From Aegilops tauschii subsp. strangulata (taxonomy: Eukaryota > Streptophyta > Magnoliopsida > Poales > Poaceae), in NCBI RefSeq assembly GCF_002575655.3, contig NC_053039.3, positions 377,681,633-377,745,632 on the forward strand: a stretch of 64,000 nucleotides of DNA, in the 5' to 3' direction. The first letter of the stretch is position 1. The number at the start of each line of letters is the position of its first letter. Positions 58,863 through 64,000 of this stretch are shown piece after piece. The translations under genes and the position numbers were made by a program. The notes under the pieces are model-generated. The model searched no databases. It was not told the origin of the DNA and was given only the letters and a program-made list of their open reading frames with translations.

Positions 58863-59217
58863 TCTACCACCTCATCCGAGGTCTGGGCTTCCCTTTCCAC
58901 CCCTTCGTCAGGGTCTACTATTTTCTATGGGCTTGACTCCATCATATATTCCCAAATTCTATTCTCCACATCGCCTCCTTCATAACATTCTGCGAAGCCT
59001 TCTTGCATGTCGAGCTCCACTTTAGGCTGTGGCTGAAGGTGTTCGGTATTAAGCCGCACAGCAGCGGCTCCAAGCTTGCTGATTGTGGTGGGGCCATGAT
59101 CAACAAGATCCCCAAAATTACCTGGCCAAAGGGCACTTTCATCGAGACAATGAAACTTTGGCAACAAGAGTTTTTGCCAGCTCTGTCAATTTGTGAAGCA
59201 AGTGCATTATAGTTTTA
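58863..59217 (+). pseudogene. Fragment of a PF04195-type retroelement protein
   Basis: Immediately after the CACTA terminus the + strand encodes family-typical segments (ILHIASFITFCEAFLHVELH; CGGAMINKIPKITWPKGTF; MKLWQQEF) up to a TAG at 59209-59211. An in-frame TGA near 58934 interrupts it. It is a remnant of another element encoding the same kind of protein as the antisense genes described above, cut by the CACTA insertion. Confidence 0.65.
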
Positions 59218-59879
59218 TCTTATGAAGCTCATATTTTTGCATACCTCAACACCCACTCATAACATGCCTATCCACAAATTTTGATCATGACCCAACCCCC
59301 ATAGCTCCCTCCATAATTTTGCCAAAGTTTGCATCCACTTGGCTAGAATGTGAAAGAAGTACATTTTGCATCCACCCACTTGAGCTCAAATTTTTTATGA
59401 TGGTTAAAAATGACAAAACATCACTGCAACTCCATTTTCATCAATTTTGATAACACCATTTGAGCACACTATCATCCCAAAGTTTATGTACATAGTTTTA
59501 CTTTGTACGAAGTACTAGCTACACTCATCCAAATATCCTCAATTTTCAATCCATGTTATCCAACATATAAGACTAGCCTCCACCAAAATTTAGCCTCATT
59601 AGCCACACCATATGACCACAGACCCATCCCAAAGTTTATGTACGAATTGTCAAGTTGTATATGAAGTACCATTTAGGTTCATCTTATTGCCACCAGAATT
59701 TACATGCATGTGACCATGTCATATCTCCCTACACCAAAAATCAGCCCAAATGGCCAAGCCAGCTGACCACAACAAGATCACAAAGCTTTTGTACATAATT
59801 TAATGTGTACGACAAATGTCACCTAGACTCATCCACTTTGCCTCAAACTTTGCATACCTAATCATCATCATCCTCTATA
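59218..59879. repeat. Diverged tandem repeat, about 150 bp period
   Basis: The phrase c(c)caaagtttatgtac recurs near 59478, 59627 and 59779, each followed by a t-rich part ending in (g)aagtac or caaatg and then ctcatcca. About three units are seen. No coding signal. Confidence 0.5.
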
Positions 59880-60215
59880 ACACTAAGTTCCCTAGTTTTG
59901 AAGAGCCCACATTTAATTGAAGTCTCCAACTAAAATTGGGTCACCTAATTTTGACCGGGTTAAAAATTTCTCAAAGCTCTCACATTCAATTCTTTTATAC
60001 CATACAATATGCTTCCTGATTTTTAAGCGTCACAATTAATTGAGGTATTCAATTTAGAACTGGGTCAACTGATTTTGACCGAGTCAACACTTTTTCAAGC
60101 TCTCCCATTCAATTATTTTAATTCATCATGTTCCCTAATTTTAGAAACTCTTTCATTCAATTGAGGTATTCAATTTTGGATTTGGTTTACTATTTTGATC
60201 GGGCCAACGAATTTT
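59880..60215. repeat. Diverged tandem repeat, about 120 bp period, three units
   Basis: attttga(c/t)cg(g/a)g recurs near 59951, 60071 and 60191, each followed by tt(t)(c/t)aaagctctc and cattcaattatttta. Units are about 75 percent similar by eye. Confidence 0.65.
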
Positions 60216-60351
60216 CAAATCAATCAGCAGCAACTGGCCTATAAAAACAGATCCCGCGCACCCTCCCACCACCTGGAAAAAGTAAGTCTTTGACTTGTTA
60301 CAACACGAGTGCTTGCATTTTACCGGATTTATTTTAGTCTTTTTGATACTA

Positions 60352-60498
60352 CTCCCTTCGTTTCTAAATATAAGACCTTTTAGAGATTTAAATACGGATG
60401 TATATAGGCATATTTTAAAGTATAGATTCACTCATTTTGCTCCGTATGTAGTCTATATTGGAATCTCTAAAAGGTCTTATATTTAGGAACAACGGGAG
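60352..60498. mobile_element. Stowaway-type MITE (147 bp)
   Basis: Ends ctcccttcgtttctaaatat and atatttaggaacaacgggag are inverted repeats. TA is present on both sides (60350-60351; 60499-60500). Confidence 0.9.
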
Positions 60499-60904
60499 TA
60501 TTTCTCTGATGATATGGTATGCTTCTCAACTTCAGGTGTCTCTCGCGATTTCGTTAATCTCAAGTGTACTGGCAAACCTTTCGAAATTGCTCATAGTGAT
60601 ATGTACGTGAATGTCTGATCAATGCTGTGTTTAAAAAAAACATTTTAAGAGAAAAACCGTGTCCATATTGCTCTTATATTTTCGAAACTTCTATGCAAAA
60701 TAAAAATTACTACCTCCGTCTCGGTGTATAAATCATTCGTGTAGTTTTAGGTCGACAATTTAACTATCTAAATATGTATTATATGTGATAAAAATATATA
60801 TTTAGAAACTAAATCCGTGTAGAAATCTGGTGATATACTTTTCATGACGTATAATACATATTTAATTTCTCAAATCGATGACCTAGGACTACGCAAATGA
60901 CTTA

Positions 60905-61745
60905 GGATGGTCATAGTGGGGAGTAACTTATACTAGTGTCATGCATATGACACTAGTCTAAGTTACTACCTCCATAGTGCAAAATAACATAGTAATAGTA
61001 TCATAGATGGCTTCATTATTACCTTCCAGACTCATTCTTTCTCGGGCAGCGCTATGTTACAGCAACATGTTATGTTACTCTAAATACCTCTCTCCTCATT
61101 AACTACATGCCACATAAGCAAAATTTTCTTGGAATGCGCTATGTTACTACCTAAGGCTGGTCATAGTGGAGAGTAACTTATACTAATGTCATGCCTCCAT
61201 AGTGCAAATTAACATAGTAGTAGTGTCATAGGTTGCTTCATTTATTAGCTCATAGACTCATTTTGCCTCGGGAAGCGCTATGTTACAGTAATATACTCCC
61301 TCATTTCCGGTTTATAGGGCTTAATTCAAAAATCTCATGAACCAAGGTAGATGGTGAGTGGTGGAATATTTTTTGTAGCTTGCAACCAATTAATGCTTTT
61401 GTTTTCCTCAAAAAAGTATGTTTACCAATGCATTAATTGCAATGCATGCATGCATAAAGTACATGCATTGGTCAATTTTCTTTTAATACTTGCATTCAAT
61501 GATTTAATGCACCTTGAAATCTGAACTTGTAATGAAGAACAATCAAATAGAGCCTTATAAAATGAAAAAACTAAAATTTTAAGATAAGCACTGTAAACCG
61601 AAAAGGAGGGAGTATTATGTTACCACAAGCATCTCTTTCCTTATTAAATACTTGCCACATAAGCAAAATTGTCTTGGGATGTGTTAAATTACTACCTAAG
61701 TTACCCTACTATGGCTAGCCTAAGTTACTCCCACTATGACTAGCC
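60905..61745. mobile_element. Tourist/Harbinger-type MITE, partly duplicated
   Basis: Ends gg(a/c)tggtcatagtggggag and ctcccactatgactagcc are inverted repeats, flanked by tta (60902-60904; 61746-61748), the Harbinger-type target. A second internal start at about 61153 (ggctggtcatagtggagagt) shows that it is a partial tandem dimer. A further MITE is inserted inside. Confidence 0.8.
61296..61612. mobile_element. Third-level Stowaway-like MITE (317 bp)
   Basis: Ends ctccctcatttccggtttat and gtaaaccgaaaaggagggag are inverted repeats, and TA flanks both sides (61294-61295; 61613-61614). It lies inside the Tourist-type element, which itself lies inside a Stowaway element. Confidence 0.85.
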
Positions 61746-62040
61746 TTATTGACGGAGATAGTACGAAAAAAATATCACATTTTCTGATTTCCATGTGATC
61801 GTTGTGTCCCCCTAAAAAAAAGTGATCGTCGTGTCACGGTTCAGCACGAGCGCTCGTCCAGGTGGTCGACTCGCCGCCTCCCCTTCTGCCCCCGCCGCGC
61901 CGCGTGTCCCGCCGCTTCTCCTCCCCCTCCTCGTCCTCTGGCTCTGTTCGCCTCCCCGTTGCCGTGATATAGCCACGGGCTTCCTCCGACAAGAGCGCGT
62001 CGCAGGCGAGGCGAGGGGTCGGGGAAGGGAAGGGAAGAGG

Positions 62041-62196
62041 ATGTCGCTGGGGGCGGTGTTCCACGGCGCGCAGCTGATGCTGGATCTGGCGGTGGCCGGG
62101 ATGTCGCTGATGTTCGCGCTCGGCCTGTTCGCCGTCGTCACCACCGTGCTCTGCTCCGCCGCCTTCCTCCACCACTCCAAGCCCGTCGCGTCGTAG
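62041..62196 (+). CDS. Small membrane protein, 51 residues, function unknown
   Basis: The ATG at 62041 follows a GC-rich leader (from about 61840) typical of a grass gene, and the frame ends at a TAG at 62194-62196. The protein is almost entirely one hydrophobic region (AVAGMSLMFALGLFAVVTTV, residues about 18-37, continuing hydrophobic to residue 43) with short polar ends, so one or two membrane segments. Codons are strongly GC-ending. The frame is open upstream in phase to 61822, but that part is Pro/Arg-rich and reads as leader. The long downstream region looks like a spliced 3' UTR. This is the only gene in the window without any sign of decay. I do not recognise a named family. Confidence 0.65.
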   Translation: MSLGAVFHGAQLMLDLAVAGMSLMFALGLFAVVTTVLCSAAFLHHSKPVAS

Positions 62197-63540
62197 CCGC
62201 GACCTGCCTCCCACCAAGCCCACGACCCCCTCGGCGCATCCTAATCGTAAGCCCGATGTCAAGAATTTCATCCGTTCATTTCAATTCATTCCAAGGTTGT
62301 GCCCTCGACGATGAGAAATACTGGAACGTAGCGCGGTGGAATCGATTTGTTTAGCACTGTAGTGGTGAATTTTGGATGGAATCAAAGAAACAATGTGCTC
62401 GCTCCACATGTTCATGCTTCCTGACTGGCTATGTGGATAAGCATGGACGACGCCACGATGGTTTGAGCAGGAGCACGTTGTCGTACTTGGAATCCATGAA
62501 ATTGACATTCAGCACGATTCCCCTAGCCTTGTGTCTTGTGTTACATTACTTCAGAGTCCGCACCATTTCCCCTGACCCCTGTCGCCCTAACATTTTAAGC
62601 AATTTTTACTGCCAAATGTGCCATGTGGAGTACATTTGCTAAGGCTGCATTTTCTGTTTAGTCTCACAAATTAATGTGGCAGGTTAGCTCCCCTCGTTGT
62701 CCTAGCCTTGTTGTGATTGATAGCTTGGTAGAGGACTCCAAGGAGTCCAAGCTGGAACACCCTGTACGATTCCCTGAAGATTGTGCCTGCTGTTTCGTTG
62801 TTTCTGAGAATATCTGGTGTGAGATTAGGCATGATAGTCATCTGGGTGATTGGGCATATTTCTTTTTGCGACCTTGAGCTGGCTACTGATGCTTTTGAAT
62901 GAAGTGGCTTTTATGTGTTTGGTCAGAAAAAATAGCATCAGAAAGCTGCAACTAAGGGTCTTAGATCTTGTTTGGCCACCGCTGAGTGAAACGACTTTAA
63001 GTTGGGAATTTCACAAATCACCATCCCTGCCTACTTTGGGTAACTGTAACTTTCACAATGAAACATCAACTCGACAGCCAAAACCATGTGAATAGATTGT
63101 GCCCAGTGCTCACCCTCATCTGAATTCTGAAATAACTCAATTATCTCTTTTGCAGTTTTGCTTTACCCTGTCTTTGCTAGTTCAGTTGAACTCTTTATCT
63201 TTTACTAACTGATTACCATTCCCCTTAATAAGTTTTTCATTCTTTCATCTCAGGAGTCAGATTGCTGTTGGGAGGTAATACCTTCTTTTGCATCATTTGC
63301 CCAGCAGCAGGTCCTCCATATGCTACTGCTGCTAGTACTGTTGGGAGGGAACTACTGTAGACGCAAAGAGTAGGAACTGCACATATCAGGTGATAGCTGG
63401 AGGCTCTTGTACCTTGTATTACTTGTCATGTCTACTTAAGCTGTTCTGTAAACTACACTTGCTTGTACAGTACATTGTTGGTTCGTCTTGTTGAAATCTT
63501 CTACATCTTATTGTTTATAAATGTACTGTACATTGTCTAA
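62197..63540 (+). other. Probable spliced 3' UTR of the small membrane protein gene
   Basis: A gtaagc donor at 62247 and cag acceptors at 63153-63155 (after a pyrimidine-rich run) and 63251-63253 suggest one long intron in the 3' UTR. The sequence after 63254 (to about 63540) looks like a terminal exon with T-rich, TGTA-containing 3' processing signals. No second protein was found; short open frames at 62674-62877 and 62850-63095 are unsupported. Confidence 0.4.
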
Positions 63541-64000
63541 TGCTTCTTATGGAAGGGCCGGATATTCCTAGGTTTCATGTGCAAATGCTGCATCAGTTGT
63601 AGTAAGATTGATCTACTATATATGATAGGATTTGCTTTACTCAAGGGTAAGAAAGATGTGTTAAGGAGATTTGTGTAAATCCTATTAATTTTTGCTCTAC
63701 GGCTGTTCATATAACTTAACTGATAGACAATACTATATTAGATTGCTCACCAAACGTGAAAAGATTATTGACAGACACACGATAAAGCAGATTTCTATAT
63801 ACGCCTTTTCTGAGTAAATTTTAACACATGCAGATATTCTGACCTATAATTTTTTTGGGAAAGCAGAAGGCCATTGAACCGAATTATCTTTTTGGGTTGG
63901 TGGCCTCAACACCTCATTGGGGAGGTGTATCTGGACAAAGTGATCATTAATGTCTATAGAAACATAGGAGAGCATGCAGTGCTTGAATGTCGATATTACG
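63541..64000. other. AT-rich downstream flank
   Basis: I see no gene, repeat end or RNA in this stretch. Confidence 0.5.

Larger units (their letters stand above)
60710..61761. mobile_element. Stowaway-type MITE split by another MITE
   Basis: The left end ctacctccgtctcggtgtat begins at 60710 after TA. The matching right end, ..ttgacggagatag, lies at 61749-61761 before TA. The two halves are separated by a Tourist-like element with a tta target duplication. Without the insert the MITE would be about 210 bp. Confidence 0.75.

Noticed and set aside
61822..62040. N-terminal extension of the 51-residue protein
   Set aside because: It is in frame, but Pro/Arg/Gly-rich and looks like translated leader; the ATG at 62041 gives a compact hydrophobic protein.

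Overview
The window is a stretch of repeat-rich grass genome, most likely Triticeae (wheat or Aegilops type). Evidence: LTR retrotransposons with TG...CA termini, plant tRNA primer sites and 5-bp target duplications; CACTA termini; Stowaway and Tourist MITEs; and a short GC-rich plant gene at the right edge. There are no bacterial operons, rRNA genes or CRISPR arrays.

Layout. 1-5912 is the 3' part of a Gypsy (Tat/Grande-like) LTR element on the + strand; its 3' LTR is 4718-5912. 5913-8800 is non-coding flank. From about 8.8 kb a gene of the plant Ptta/En-Spm transposase family (Transposase_24 type) runs on the + strand to 13695 and resumes at 47148, ending at 48348. It is followed by the right end of a CACTA element (48676-49887). 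The 33.5-kb gap between the two halves is one intron filled by nested insertions. A Sabrina/Athila-like LTR element (14326-47039) landed in the intron. A CACTA-like element (14772 to about 40683) landed in that element's left LTR. A complete 13.9-kb Tat-like element (23538-37484, minus strand) landed in the intron of an F-box/DUF295 pseudogene carried by the CACTA-like element. The CACTA-like element also carries a DUF4283-type sequence and a DEDDy 3'-5' exonuclease-like sequence ending in (AAG)72.

The two Tat-like copies share a spliced gene on the strand opposite to gag-pol. It has its own TATA-like box and six exons with matching phases. In the complete copy, gag-pol is one open frame broken only by five in-frame stops and no frameshift.

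49.9-58.9 kb holds a Copia-like remnant, a 4.4-kb inverted-repeat element with tandem arrays, and a second CACTA end in the opposite orientation. 58.9-61.8 kb holds an old retroelement fragment, diverged tandem repeats and a three-level MITE nest. The only clearly intact ordinary host gene is a 51-residue membrane protein at 62041-62196, with a long 3' transcribed region. Almost everything else is transposon-derived or decayed.
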